Assembly (NCBI GenBank): GCA_902476875.1
Contig: CABSFC010000029.1
Span: 1 to 26,872 of the forward strand
Reading direction: 5' to 3'
From: an uncultured Oscillibacter sp.
GTDB lineage: Bacteria > Bacillota > Clostridia > Oscillospirales > Oscillospiraceae
Length of the DNA stretch: 26,872 nucleotides
Under the pieces are notes generated by a model that worked only from the letters and a program-made list of their open reading frames with translations, was not told where the DNA came from and did no database searches. Shown piece by piece: positions 6,224-14,175 of this stretch (its first letter is position 1; the number at the start of each line of letters is the position of its first letter). The position numbers were made by a program, and so were the translations under genes.

Positions 6224-7448
6224 AAAAATCCCTCCAAATCGACGCGGCGGTCTCCTCCACCGTGCCGCTGTTTTCCACGGCGGCGTCCCGGAAGCGGGCG
6301 TACAGCGGCGCCCGCTCCGCCCACATGGCGGCCAGGTCCGCCCCCTGGGACAGGGGCCGTCCGTCCGTGGGCAGCAGCGCCAGGTTCCGGACCAGGTGGT
6401 AGATGCGGCCATTTTGACGCAGCGCGGCATAGTTCCGCTCATCCTTCACCACGCCGCCGCCGGTCAGGATGACCTTGCCGGACAGCTTGCCGGCCTCCGC
6501 GGTCTCCTCCCGCTCCAGCGCCCGGAAGGAGGCTTCGCCGCCCTGGGCGAAGATCGCGGGGATGGAGCAGCCCGCCCGGGCCACGATGCGCTGATCAATG
6601 TCGATGGCCTCCCGTCCGCTCAGCGCCGCCAGGGCCGCGCCGACGGTGGACTTGCCGCTGCCGGGCATACCGATCAGGACGATGTTCTGACTGTCCCGCC
6701 GGAGCATCGCCAGGATGCGCTCGTTTTCGCTGTCGGGGATGGCCCTGTCAAAGAAGTGCTCCTCCGCCGCCTTGGCCTGGGCCACCAGCATGGGCAGCCC
6801 GTCGGAGCAGGGAATGCCCAGGGCCTCCGCCTGGAGCAGAAGGGCGGTGCGGCGGGGGTTGTAGACCACGTCCAGAACACCCGCGCACACGGGAAACGCG
6901 GCCAGGTCCACCGGGGCCGCGCCGGGATTGGGGTACATGCCCACCGGCGTGGTGTTCACCACGATGTCCGCGTCCGCGTGGCGGTCCAGATTGCTGTAGT
7001 TGTCCGGGCCGGAGCGGGAAATCACCACGATCTCCCGGGCACCCAGCCGCTTCGCGCAGGCCACGGCGGTCAGAGACGCGCCGCCGCTGCCCAGAATGAC
7101 CGCTTTGCGGTCCTGGAAGCGGATACCCGCCCGCTCCGCCATCCAGCAAAAGCCCGCGGCGTCGGTGTTCCAGGCGTACAGCTTTCCGTCGGGACGGCGG
7201 ACCAGGGTGTTGACGCTGCCGATGGCCTGGGCGGCGTCGTCGATGACGTCGCAATAAGGCATCACGTCCCGCTTGTAGGGGATGGTGACGTTCAGCCCGC
7301 CGATGTCGGGCCGGGCCAGAAAGGCGGGCAGCTCCTCCGGCTCCAGCTCAATGAGGCGGTAGCCTCCGCATCCCAGGGCGGCGTGGATGGGGACGGACCA
7401 GCTGTGGCCCAGCTTCCGGCCCAGCAGGCCGAAAATTCGATCCGCCAT
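6204..7448 (-). CDS. aroE: Bifunctional shikimate dehydrogenase-shikimate kinase fusion
   Basis: A 414-residue fusion catalysing two consecutive pathway steps: NADPH-dependent reduction of 3-dehydroshikimate, then phosphorylation to shikimate 3-phosphate. Residues 1 to about 245 are AroE: shikimate-binding SWSVPIHA (16-23), catalytic Lys59 in NVTIPYKRD, Asp96 in NTDAAGF, and the nucleotide loop LGSGGAS (119-125). Residues about 253-414 are AroK: Walker A GMPGSGKST (260-268), DID (283-285), and LTGGGVVKD with the Gly-rich substrate loop. The two halves join without a long linker. The start is an ATG 3 bases after pheA; no separate aroK is needed in this operon. Separate aroE and aroK genes are the commoner arrangement. 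Confidence 0.93.
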   Translation of the reverse strand: MADRIFGLLGRKLGHSWSVPIHAALGCGGYRLIELEPEELPAFLARPDIGGLNVTIPYKRDVMPYCDVIDDAAQAIGSVNTLVRRPDGKLYAWNTDAAGFCWMAERAGIRFQDRKAVILGSGGASLTAVACAKRLGAREIVVISRSGPDNYSNLDRHADADIVVNTTPVGMYPNPGAAPVDLAAFPVCAGVLDVVYNPRRTALLLQAEALGIPCSDGLPMLVAQAKAAEEHFFDRAIPDSENERILAMLRRDSQNIVLIGMPGSGKSTVGAALAALSGREAIDIDQRIVARAGCSIPAIFAQGGEASFRALEREETAEAGKLSGKVILTGGGVVKDERNYAALRQNGRIYHLVRNLALLPTDGRPLSQGADLAAMWAERAPLYARFRDAAVENSGTVEETAASIWRDFCENSGD

Positions 7449-7451
7449 CGG

Positions 7452-8588
7452 TCAGACCTCGGCGTAGTTGCCCAGGAAGTTGAAGCTGGCGCAGCTGCGC
7501 TCCAGCTCCTCCAGCATGGGCAGCACGCCGGGCTCCTGAACGGAGGCCTCCAGCTCCAGGAAGAAGATAAACTCGAAGTTCCGGCCGCTGACGGGGCAGG
7601 ACTCCAGCTTGGTCATATTGATGTTCAGCGCCGCCAGCTTGGACAAAATCTCATACAGCGCGCCGGGGCGGTTGTTGCAGGCGATGATCAGACTGACGCG
7701 GTTGGCGCCGGCGTAGATGACGGGATTCTTGGTAATGCAGAAGAAGCGGGTGTAGTTGTTGTCGCTGTCCTGGATGGCGTCGTTGACGCACTCCAGGCCG
7801 TACAGCTCGGCGCAGGGGTGGGAGGAGATGGCGGCGGCGTGGCGGTTGCCGCTCTCGGCCACCATTTTGGCGGCCACGGCGGTGTTGTCGCAGGGGATGA
7901 CCCGGACGCCGTTCAGGCCGTTGAGGAACTTGCCGCACTGGCCGATGGCCTGCTCGTGGGAGTAGATCTCGGTGATGTCGTCCATTTTCACGCCGGGCAG
8001 AGCCAGCAGCTCGTGGCGGATGCACAGGCGGGTGGAGCGCACCACGGACAGCTTGTGGTCCTGAAGCAGGCCGTATACCGCGCGGACAGAGCCGTTGGAG
8101 CTGTTTTCAATGGGCAGCACGCCGAACTTGCACAGGCCGGACTCCACGGCGGAGACCACGGCCTCGAAGGTCTTGACGTACACGATGTTGCCCCGGGGCA
8201 GCAGGCGGTCGCAGGCCACCTGGGAGTTGGCGCCCTCCACGCCCTGGCAGGCCACCAGGCCCGTCTGGGGGAAGACCTCGCCGCCCGCGGCCAGAGACGC
8301 CCTGACCTGGGCCTCCACCTTGGTGGGGGCGGAGATCAGCTCCGCCTGACGGGAGCGGGCCAGCTCGAACAGCGTGGAAAACAGGTGGTAGGCGTACCGC
8401 TCCTTTTCGCCGGCTTTCTCCGTGACCTTGGCCAGGATGGAGCGCTCCCGCTCCTTGTTCAGAATGGGCAGGTGGTGCTCGTTTTTGTAGGCCGCCACCT
8501 CGTCGGACAGCTCCATGCGCTTCAGGAACAGGTCCAGCAGCTGGTCGTCCACAACGTCGATCTTTTCGCGAATCTCAGAAAGTTCCAT
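7452..8588 (-). CDS. pheA: Bifunctional chorismate mutase-prephenate dehydratase (P-protein)
   Basis: A 378-residue enzyme of the Phe branch. Residues 1 to about 85 are an AroQ-class chorismate mutase (EIREKIDVVDDQLLDLFLKR and KNEHHLPILNKERE). Residues about 105-285 are prephenate dehydratase, with PIENSSNGSVRAVYGLL, YSHEQAIGQC and the catalytic-region NNYTRFF. Residues about 297-370 form an ACT regulatory domain starting GALYEILSKL. The usual ACT motif ESRP, which in E. coli PheA contributes to Phe binding, reads ESCP here, so feedback control may be altered. It starts at an ATG 5 bases after GGAGGG and overlaps aroC by 14 bases. Confidence 0.95.
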   Translation of the reverse strand: MELSEIREKIDVVDDQLLDLFLKRMELSDEVAAYKNEHHLPILNKERERSILAKVTEKAGEKERYAYHLFSTLFELARSRQAELISAPTKVEAQVRASLAAGGEVFPQTGLVACQGVEGANSQVACDRLLPRGNIVYVKTFEAVVSAVESGLCKFGVLPIENSSNGSVRAVYGLLQDHKLSVVRSTRLCIRHELLALPGVKMDDITEIYSHEQAIGQCGKFLNGLNGVRVIPCDNTAVAAKMVAESGNRHAAAISSHPCAELYGLECVNDAIQDSDNNYTRFFCITKNPVIYAGANRVSLIIACNNRPGALYEILSKLAALNINMTKLESCPVSGRNFEFIFFLELEASVQEPGVLPMLEELERSCASFNFLGNYAEV

Positions 8589-9666
8589 GATTTCCCTCCA
8601 AAAGTAAATCTAATAGCACCGTCGCGGTGACGGCCTCCACCACCGGGACCGCCCGGTGGGCAATGCAGGGGTCATGCCGGCCCTTGATGACCAGCTCCGT
8701 GGGCTGGGCGGCGGACAGGCTGACGGTCCGCTGGGGCTGGCTGATGGACGCCGTGGGTTTGACGGCCACCCGCAGCGTCACGGGCATCCCGGTGGTGATG
8801 CCGCCCAGGATGCCGCCGGCCCGGTTGGTCTCGGTGACGATCTCGCCGTCCTCCATGGTGAAGGGGTCGTTGTTCTCCGAGCCGTGGAGCCGGGAGGAGG
8901 CGAAGCCCAGGCCGAACTCCACGCCCTTGACGGCGGGGATGCCGAACAGCGCTGCCGCCAGCCGGTTTTCAATGCCGTCGAACATGGGGTCGCCCAGTCC
9001 GGCGGGCAGGCCCACGGCGGCGCACTCGATGATGCCGCCCACGGAGTCCAGCTTCTGTCGAGCGTCCAAAATCAGGGCCCGCATCCGCTCGCCCGCCCGG
9101 TCGTCCAGCACCGGGAAGGGCTTGGCGGCTACTTCCTCAAACAATTCCTTCGTGGGGCGCAGCGGGAAGGCTGCGTCATCCTCTGTTCCAACAGCGGCCA
9201 GATGGGCCCCCACATAGACGCCCCGGCGGGCCAGGATCTGCCTGGCGATGCCGCCCGCGATGCACAGGGGGGCCGTCAGACGGCCCGAGAAGTGGCCGCC
9301 GCCCCGCATGTCCGCGTGGCCGCCCCACTTCACCCGGGCGGTGTAGTCCGCGTGGGAGGGCCTGGGCTTGTCCAGAAGCTCGCTGTAGTCCGAGGAGTGC
9401 TGATCGCTGTTTTCAATGATGGCGCACAGCGGGAAGCCGCAGGTGACGCCGTTTTCAAGGCCCGAGAGGAACACCGGGGTGTCGGATTCCTTCCGGGTGG
9501 TGGACAGGGGGCTCCCGCCGGGCTTCCGCCGGGCCAGAAAGGCGTTCAGCTCGTCCAGGTCGATGGCCTCGCCGGCGGGCAGGCCGTCGATGTTGACGCC
9601 GATGGCTCTGCCGTGGGACTGGCCGAACACGGACACCTTCAAAAGCTTTCCGAACTCAGAGGACAT
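8575..9666 (-). CDS. aroC: Chorismate synthase
   Basis: A 363-residue FMN-dependent enzyme that converts 5-enolpyruvylshikimate 3-phosphate to chorismate, the last common step. Visible signatures are FGQSHGRAIG near residue 14, RRKPGGSPLSTTRKESD, SHADYTARVKWGGHADMRGGGHFSGR in the middle (flavin and substrate binding), and NRAGGILGGITTGMP toward the C-terminus. Length is typical. The start overlaps the aroA stop by 11 bases and is preceded by GGGAGG, so the two genes are translationally coupled. Confidence 0.96.
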   Translation of the reverse strand: MSSEFGKLLKVSVFGQSHGRAIGVNIDGLPAGEAIDLDELNAFLARRKPGGSPLSTTRKESDTPVFLSGLENGVTCGFPLCAIIENSDQHSSDYSELLDKPRPSHADYTARVKWGGHADMRGGGHFSGRLTAPLCIAGGIARQILARRGVYVGAHLAAVGTEDDAAFPLRPTKELFEEVAAKPFPVLDDRAGERMRALILDARQKLDSVGGIIECAAVGLPAGLGDPMFDGIENRLAAALFGIPAVKGVEFGLGFASSRLHGSENNDPFTMEDGEIVTETNRAGGILGGITTGMPVTLRVAVKPTASISQPQRTVSLSAAQPTELVIKGRHDPCIAHRAVPVVEAVTATVLLDLLLEGNHGTF

Positions 9667-10876
9667 GGATGTCGCCTCCCAACTGTTTGTAGTCGTCCCA
9701 GAAGCTGGGATAGGATTTCCGGACTGCTTCCGCCCCCAGGATGGTGACGGGCGCTCTGCTGGCGGTGGCGGCGATGGCCGCCGCCATGACGATGCGGTGG
9801 TCGTTGGCGCCGTCCACCGTGCCGCCGGAGAAGGCGGAGACGCCGCGGACGGTCAGACTGTCCGGGCCCTCCTCCGCCTGCCCGCCCAAGGCGGACAGCA
9901 TCTGGTGGACGGTGGCCAGCCGGTCGCTCTCCTTGATGCGCAGGCGGGCGGCGTTGACAAAGTGGGTGTCCCCCTGCCGGATGGCGGCCATCACCGCCAG
10001 GGGCGGCAGCAGGTCGGGGCAGCCGGAGACGTCGATCTCCACATCTCCCGGCATGGCCAGCCGCAGGTAGTGGTTCGCCACCTCCATGTCCCCCTGGGCG
10101 GACTCCAGATTCAGGCCCTCCAGCCCGATCCGGCTGCCCAGGGCGATGGCGGCGTACCAGAAGGCCGCCTGGGACCAGTCCGCCTCCACCGTGCCGTCAA
10201 AGGCCCGGTAGGCGGCGGGAGAGACCGCAAAGGCGGCGCGTCCGGCTTCGGCGGAGACCCCGGCGGTCCGCATGGACTCCAGGGTCATGGTGATGTAGCC
10301 GGCGGATTCCAGGTCCGTGGTGCTGGCGATGGCGCTGGGCCCGTCCAGCAGCGGCAGGGCGAACAGCAGCCCGGTGAAGAACTGGCTGGACACATTGCCG
10401 GGGAGCCGGTACTCTCCCGGCGTCAGGCGGCCCCGGACGGTCAGGATGCCGTCCTTCTGCTCATAAAAAATGCCCTTTTCGTCAAAGAGGTCGAAGTAGG
10501 GCTGCTGGGGCCGCTCCATCAGCCGTCCCCGCCCGGTGAACACGCCTCCCCCCGCCACCGCCAGGGCGATGGGGATGAGGAAGCGCAGAGTGGAGCCGGA
10601 TTCCCCGCAGTCGAACCGGGGCAGCTCCGCAAAGGTCCGGGGAGAGCCGCCAACGCCGGTGACGCGGACGCAGTCCTCCGCCGGACGCTCCCAATGGGCG
10701 CCCAGGGCCTCCATGCAGCGGAGGGTGGCCTGGATGTCCTGGGAAAAGGCGACGTTTCGGACGGTGCTGACACCGCCGCCCAGCGCGGCGGCGATGATAA
10801 GGCGGTGGGCCATGGACTTGCTGGGGGGCGGGGTCACGGTCCCGGCCAGGGGCCGGGGCTGGATGCGTACGTCCAT
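9656..10876 (-). CDS. aroA: 3-phosphoshikimate 1-carboxyvinyltransferase (EPSP synthase)
   Basis: A 406-residue enzyme transferring the enolpyruvyl group of PEP to shikimate 3-phosphate. Motifs in order: PPPSKSMAHR (phosphate-binding, about 17-26), DCGESGSTLRF (about 88-98, the PEP-loop equivalent of the better-known GNAGT segment), PGNVSSQFFTGLL, EADWSQAAFWYA, RLRIKESDRLA and the C-terminal DHRIVMAAAI. The GESGST form of the PEP loop differs from the E. coli-type enzyme. The start ATG lies one base after the aroB stop with GGAGGG overlapping the end of aroB. Confidence 0.95.
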   Translation of the reverse strand: MDVRIQPRPLAGTVTPPPSKSMAHRLIIAAALGGGVSTVRNVAFSQDIQATLRCMEALGAHWERPAEDCVRVTGVGGSPRTFAELPRFDCGESGSTLRFLIPIALAVAGGGVFTGRGRLMERPQQPYFDLFDEKGIFYEQKDGILTVRGRLTPGEYRLPGNVSSQFFTGLLFALPLLDGPSAIASTTDLESAGYITMTLESMRTAGVSAEAGRAAFAVSPAAYRAFDGTVEADWSQAAFWYAAIALGSRIGLEGLNLESAQGDMEVANHYLRLAMPGDVEIDVSGCPDLLPPLAVMAAIRQGDTHFVNAARLRIKESDRLATVHQMLSALGGQAEEGPDSLTVRGVSAFSGGTVDGANDHRIVMAAAIAATASRAPVTILGAEAVRKSYPSFWDDYKQLGGDIHVL

Positions 10877-10877
10877 G

Positions 10878-11948
10878 TCAGCCCTCCAGTCCCGCCCGGA
10901 TGACGGGCAGCAGCTCCGCCACCGGCATCTTTCTCAGCGTGCAGACGCCGATCCGCTTCGGGATGACCAGGGTGATGTCCGCCCCGGCCCGCTTTTTGTC
11001 GGCGGAGGCGGCGTGAGCCAGTTCCTCCGCGCCGTAGGCCGTTCCGGTGGGCAGGCCGTTTTTGGCGAGGCAGGCGGCGATGCGCTCCGCGATGGGCGTC
11101 TCCGTCCAGCCCAGGGCCTCGGCGGACCGGGCGATGATGGCGAGGCCCGCCGCCACGGCGTGACCATGGGGGATGGAATAGCCGCTGCACTTTTCGATGG
11201 CGTGGCCCACGGTGTGGCCCAGGTTCAGCAGGCGGCGCTCGTTCCGCTCCTTCTCGTCCCGCTCCACCACGCCGGCCTTGTAGGCCACGCACCGGGCGAT
11301 GACCTCGCCGGGGGCGGCGGTGAGGGTGCCGTCCTCAAACAGGGAGAACAGGCTCTCGTCGCACAAAACGCCGGTTTTGATGGCCTCGGCGGCGCCGTCG
11401 GCGAAGACGGCGGCGGGCAGGGAGGCGAGGCAGTCGGTGTCGCACAGGACGGCGGCGGGCTGGAGGAACGCGCCCGCCAGGTTTTTTCCGGCCCTCAGAT
11501 CAATGGCGGTCTTGCCGCCCACGGAGGAGTCCACCGCGGACAGCAGGGTGGTGGGCAGCTGGACGCAGCGGATGCCCCGGAGGTACGTGGCGGCGGCAAA
11601 GCCGGCCATGTCGCCGGCGACGCCGCCGCCCAGGGCGGCGACGCAGTCCGTGCGGGTCAGCCGCTCCTCCGCCAGAAACTCCAGAATGGAGGAGAGGGTC
11701 TCAAAGTTTTTGCTGGCCTCCCCGGCGGGGAACACATAGGAGCTGACGGCAAAGCCCGCCAGACGCAGGCTCCGGGCCACGGTGTCCAGATAGAGGGGGG
11801 CCACGGTGCTGTCGGTGACGACCGCCATGTGGCAGGAGCGCAGCGTCTTCAGCAGCCGCTGGCCGCAGGCGTCCAGCAGTCCGGGGCCGATGGCGACGGA
11901 GTATGGGGGCGCGGTGTTGACTTGGATGGTTTGGATGGAGTTGGGCAT
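10878..11948 (-). CDS. aroB: 3-dehydroquinate synthase
   Basis: A 356-residue NAD- and metal-dependent enzyme that cyclises DAHP to 3-dehydroquinate. Typical segments are FPAGEASKNFETL, the nucleotide-binding GGGVAGDMAGFAAATYLRG, PTTLLSAVDSSVGGKTA, the metal-ligand Glu in DGAAEAIKTG, and the His ligands in LNLGHTVGHAIE and PHGHAVAAGL. The ATG at 11948 is preceded by AAGGAG 7 bases upstream; upstream in-frame codons lack a ribosome site and would give a non-family extension. A 52-base gap to tyrA, the widest in the operon, shows no terminator. Confidence 0.96.
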   Translation of the reverse strand: MPNSIQTIQVNTAPPYSVAIGPGLLDACGQRLLKTLRSCHMAVVTDSTVAPLYLDTVARSLRLAGFAVSSYVFPAGEASKNFETLSSILEFLAEERLTRTDCVAALGGGVAGDMAGFAAATYLRGIRCVQLPTTLLSAVDSSVGGKTAIDLRAGKNLAGAFLQPAAVLCDTDCLASLPAAVFADGAAEAIKTGVLCDESLFSLFEDGTLTAAPGEVIARCVAYKAGVVERDEKERNERRLLNLGHTVGHAIEKCSGYSIPHGHAVAAGLAIIARSAEALGWTETPIAERIAACLAKNGLPTGTAYGAEELAHAASADKKRAGADITLVIPKRIGVCTLRKMPVAELLPVIRAGLEG

Positions 11949-12000
11949 AGGCAGCTCCTTTGTGATGAAAAAGTGAAGAGGGAAGAAGAGATATCCTGTC

Positions 12001-12837
12001 TTAATTTCCGCCCGCGGCGGCTTTTTTCTCCCGGCCATCCTTCAGCAGGGCGCGGAGCTTGTCGGCGTCTTTGGACTCCAGGGCGTCCAGATAGTCCGTC
12101 AGGTTTCCGATCAGGATGCCCAGCTCCTTCGTCAGATAGTCCGTGTCGGCCAGGAACAGCTCCGTCCACATGTCTTCGTCCAGCCGGGCCACACGGGTCA
12201 TGTCCCGGAAGCTGCCGGCGGAGAAGCCCCGGCGGCGCTGGGCCTCCGGCGATTTCACGTAGGCGCTGGAGACGATGTGAGCCAGCTGGGAGGTGAAGGC
12301 GATGATGCGGTCGTGCTCCTCCGGGTCGGAGAAGGTGAGGCTTGCAAAGCCGATATCCAGGAAGAAGGATTTCAACGTCTCCAGCAGATGCATGTCCGTC
12401 CGCTTGTCTGGCGTCAGGATCATGGACGCGCCCACATACAGGTCATCGGAGGAGGCGGTGAAGCCGCCTCGCTCCCTGCCGGCCATGGGGTGGCCGCCGA
12501 TGTAGGCAAAGCCGCGCCGCTCGGCGATGGGGCCGATGCCGTCCACCACCATCCGCTTCACGCCGCACAGGTCCACCAGGATGGCGGATTTGGCGATGCT
12601 GTCCGCGTGGCGGCGGACCCACTCAATGGCGGCGCCGGGCCGGATGGCTACCAGGACCAGGTCGCACTGGGGAAGGTTCTCATCCGTCAGGGGCGCGTCG
12701 ATGGCGCCGCACATCCGGGCCAGGGTCATGGTCTCGCCGTCCAGGTCCACGCCCCACACGGTGTGGGCGGTGCGGGCCTTGATGCTCTTGGCCATGGAGC
12801 CGCCGATCAGCCCCAGGCCAACAATGCCAACCTTCAT
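12001..12837 (-). CDS. tyrA: Prephenate dehydrogenase
   Basis: A 278-residue NAD(P)-dependent enzyme converting prephenate to 4-hydroxyphenylpyruvate, the Tyr branch. The N-terminal Rossmann fold begins VGIVGLGLIGGS. Family residues follow in GGHPMAGRERGG, and the catalytic-region His is in TSQLAHIVSSAYV. There is no C-terminal ACT domain, so end-product control of the Tyr branch probably acts elsewhere (first enzyme and attenuation). The ATG is 4 bases past the aroF stop, with GGAGG inside the end of aroF. Confidence 0.94.
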   Translation of the reverse strand: MKVGIVGLGLIGGSMAKSIKARTAHTVWGVDLDGETMTLARMCGAIDAPLTDENLPQCDLVLVAIRPGAAIEWVRRHADSIAKSAILVDLCGVKRMVVDGIGPIAERRGFAYIGGHPMAGRERGGFTASSDDLYVGASMILTPDKRTDMHLLETLKSFFLDIGFASLTFSDPEEHDRIIAFTSQLAHIVSSAYVKSPEAQRRRGFSAGSFRDMTRVARLDEDMWTELFLADTDYLTKELGILIGNLTDYLDALESKDADKLRALLKDGREKKAAAGGN

Positions 12838-12841
12838 ACGA

Positions 12842-13855
12842 TCAGTCCTCCAGGGTCTTCATCATCTCGTGGAGCTTCAGGAGCTTTTTCGCCAGGGGGT
12901 CGAACACCTCGGGCTTCAGGGACTGGGGACCGTCGCACAGGGCGTGGGCCGGGTCGTTGTGGACCTCGATCTGCAAACCGTCGCAGCCGGTGGCCACGGC
13001 GCCCATGGCCAGGGGCTCCACCAGCCAGCTCTTGCCGGTGGCGTGGCTGGGGTCGATGATGATGGGCAGGTGGGTCAGCTTCCGCAGGACGGGGATGGCC
13101 GCCAGGTCCAGCGTGTTGCGGGTGTAGCTCTCAAAGGTGCGGATGCCGCGCTCGCAGAGGATGACGTTTTCGTTGCCGCCGGCCATGACGTACTCGGCGC
13201 TCATCAGCCACTCCTCGTAGGTGGCGGACATGCCCCGCTTGATCATGACGGGCTTGTCCTGGTGGCCCACGGCCTTCAAAAGGTCGAAGTTTTGCATGTT
13301 CCGGGCGCCGATCTGGATGACGTCCACGTCCTTGAACAGGGGCAGCTGGCTCAGATCCATCAGCTCGGTGACAATAGGCAGGCCGGTCTCCTGGCGGGCG
13401 ACCTTCAGGTACTCCAGGCCGGTGGCGCCCAGGCCCTGAAAGGAGTAGGGGGAGGTGCGGGGCTTGAACGCGCCGCCGCGCAGCATGGTGGCGCCGCTGG
13501 ACTTCACGGCTTTGGCGATGGCCACCACCTGCTCCTCGGACTCCACGGAGCAGGGGCCGGCCATGATGGTCAGGGTACCGCCGCCGATCTGGGTGTCGCC
13601 CACCTTCACCACGGTGTCCTCGGGGTGGAACTTGCGGTTGGCGTTCTTGTAGGGCTCTTGGACGCGCTTCACGTCGTCCACAATGTCCAGAGCGGCGATC
13701 AGGTCGATGTCCAGCTTGGACGTGTCGCCCACCAGGCCCAGAATGGTGTGGGCCTCGCCGATGCTGGTGTGGATGGTGATGCCCTTCTCCTGAAGCCAGG
13801 CGATCAGGCTCTCCAGCTGGTCACGGTTGGGGTTGTGTTTCAGAATGACGATCAT
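12842..13855 (-). CDS. aroF: 3-deoxy-7-phosphoheptulonate synthase, type I-beta with N-terminal regulatory domain
   Basis: A 337-residue DAHP synthase, the committed step that condenses PEP with erythrose 4-phosphate. Residues 1 to about 70 form a ferredoxin-like domain (MIVILKHNPNRDQLESL) of the kind that binds Phe/Tyr for allosteric inhibition in Thermotoga-type enzymes. The barrel follows: MAGPCSVES, RGGAFKPRTSPYSFQG, MIKRGMSATYEEW, IDPSHATGKSW and LQIEVHNDP, which hold the PEP and metal sites. It is the first structural gene of the aro operon, with GGAGGAG just upstream. It lies directly behind a Phe/Tyr-rich leader peptide and terminator, so both enzyme activity and transcription appear tuned to aromatic amino acid supply. 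Confidence 0.95.
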   Translation of the reverse strand: MIVILKHNPNRDQLESLIAWLQEKGITIHTSIGEAHTILGLVGDTSKLDIDLIAALDIVDDVKRVQEPYKNANRKFHPEDTVVKVGDTQIGGGTLTIMAGPCSVESEEQVVAIAKAVKSSGATMLRGGAFKPRTSPYSFQGLGATGLEYLKVARQETGLPIVTELMDLSQLPLFKDVDVIQIGARNMQNFDLLKAVGHQDKPVMIKRGMSATYEEWLMSAEYVMAGGNENVILCERGIRTFESYTRNTLDLAAIPVLRKLTHLPIIIDPSHATGKSWLVEPLAMGAVATGCDGLQIEVHNDPAHALCDGPQSLKPEVFDPLAKKLLKLHEMMKTLED

Positions 13856-13887
13856 AATTTGCTCCTCCTCAAATGTTGCGACGGCAC

Positions 13888-13920
13888 AAAAAAGACCCGC
13901 AGCCGGTTCGGCTGCGGGTC
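13888..13920 (-). terminator. Attenuator terminator in the aro leader
   Basis: On the minus strand GACCCGCAGCC (13920-13910) and GGCTGCGGGTC (13904-13894) form a perfect 11-bp GC-rich stem with loop GAACC, followed by six T (13893-13888). It lies between the leader peptide and the aroF ribosome site, so it must be bypassed for the operon to be expressed. Confidence 0.92.
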
Positions 13921-14013
13921 GTCATGTACTGGCGGTCTCTGACAAAACCGACGTCACGCCCGAGTGCTTTCAGCCAAACCGAAATAAGCCTTACCAAAAA
14001 AGTAGGTAAAGCT
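13905..14013 (-). promoter_or_regulatory. Alternative RNA pairings of the aro attenuator
   Basis: Pairing A is 14013-14005 (AGCTTTACC) with 13995-13987 (GGTAAGGCT), 9 bp with one G-U. Pairing B, the antiterminator, is 13980-13971 (GGTTTGGCTG) with 13914-13905 (CAGCCGAACC), 10 bp with one G-U; it excludes the terminator stem. A ribosome stalled around codons 10-19 leaves 13971-13980 free to form B. Confidence 0.65.
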
Positions 14014-14052
14014 AAAGTAACGGTATTCAGCACTGCGGGAGAGGTTGGTCAT
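13954..14052 (-). CDS. Phe/Tyr-rich leader peptide of the aro operon (32 residues)
   Basis: A short ORF, ATG at 14052 to TGA at 13954, preceded by a purine-rich AAAGGGA. Nine of 32 residues are aromatic: Tyr10, Tyr12, Phe13, Phe15, Tyr17, Phe18, Phe19, Tyr23 and Phe24; there is no Trp. Four of five Phe codons are TTT in a genome region that favours C-ending codons. It lies about 33 bases upstream of an intrinsic terminator that precedes aroF. Its codons 14-16 (AGCTTTACC) can pair with codons 20-22 (GGTAAGGCT). Codons 25-28 (GGTTTGGCTG, 13980-13971) can pair with CAGCCGAACC (13914-13905), which is the left arm and loop of the terminator. This is the layout of ribosome-mediated attenuation: slow decoding at scarce Tyr-tRNA or Phe-tRNA would favour the antiterminator. 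Confidence 0.85.
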   Translation of the reverse strand: MTNLSRSAEYRYFSFTYFFGKAYFGLAESTRA

Positions 14053-14086
14053 GGTCTTGTCCCTTTCGAGTTCTTTAGATATTTAA

Positions 14087-14115
14087 AGCATAGCACTTTG
14101 CGGGGGAAATGAAAA
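14087..14115 (-). promoter_or_regulatory. Candidate promoter of the aro operon
   Basis: TTTTCA (14115-14110) and TATGCT (14092-14087) are 17 bases apart, about 35 bases upstream of the leader peptide. Each box matches consensus at four of six positions. The surrounding 14053-14175 stretch is AT-rich, with the repeat AAATGAAAAT at 14107 and 14130, and has no other gene. Confidence 0.5.
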
Positions 14116-14175
14116 TTGTGAATTCCTACAAATGAAAATGAAATACACACAAAATATTAGGCGATTTATCAAAAA

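Noticed and set aside
6177..8630. 817-codon plus-strand open frame across aroE/K and pheA
   Set aside because: It is antisense to two certain enzymes; long stop-free antisense frames are expected at this GC content.
13873..14112. Short plus-strand frames across the aro leader
   Set aside because: They lack ribosome sites and run through the terminator; the minus-strand leader peptide explains the region.
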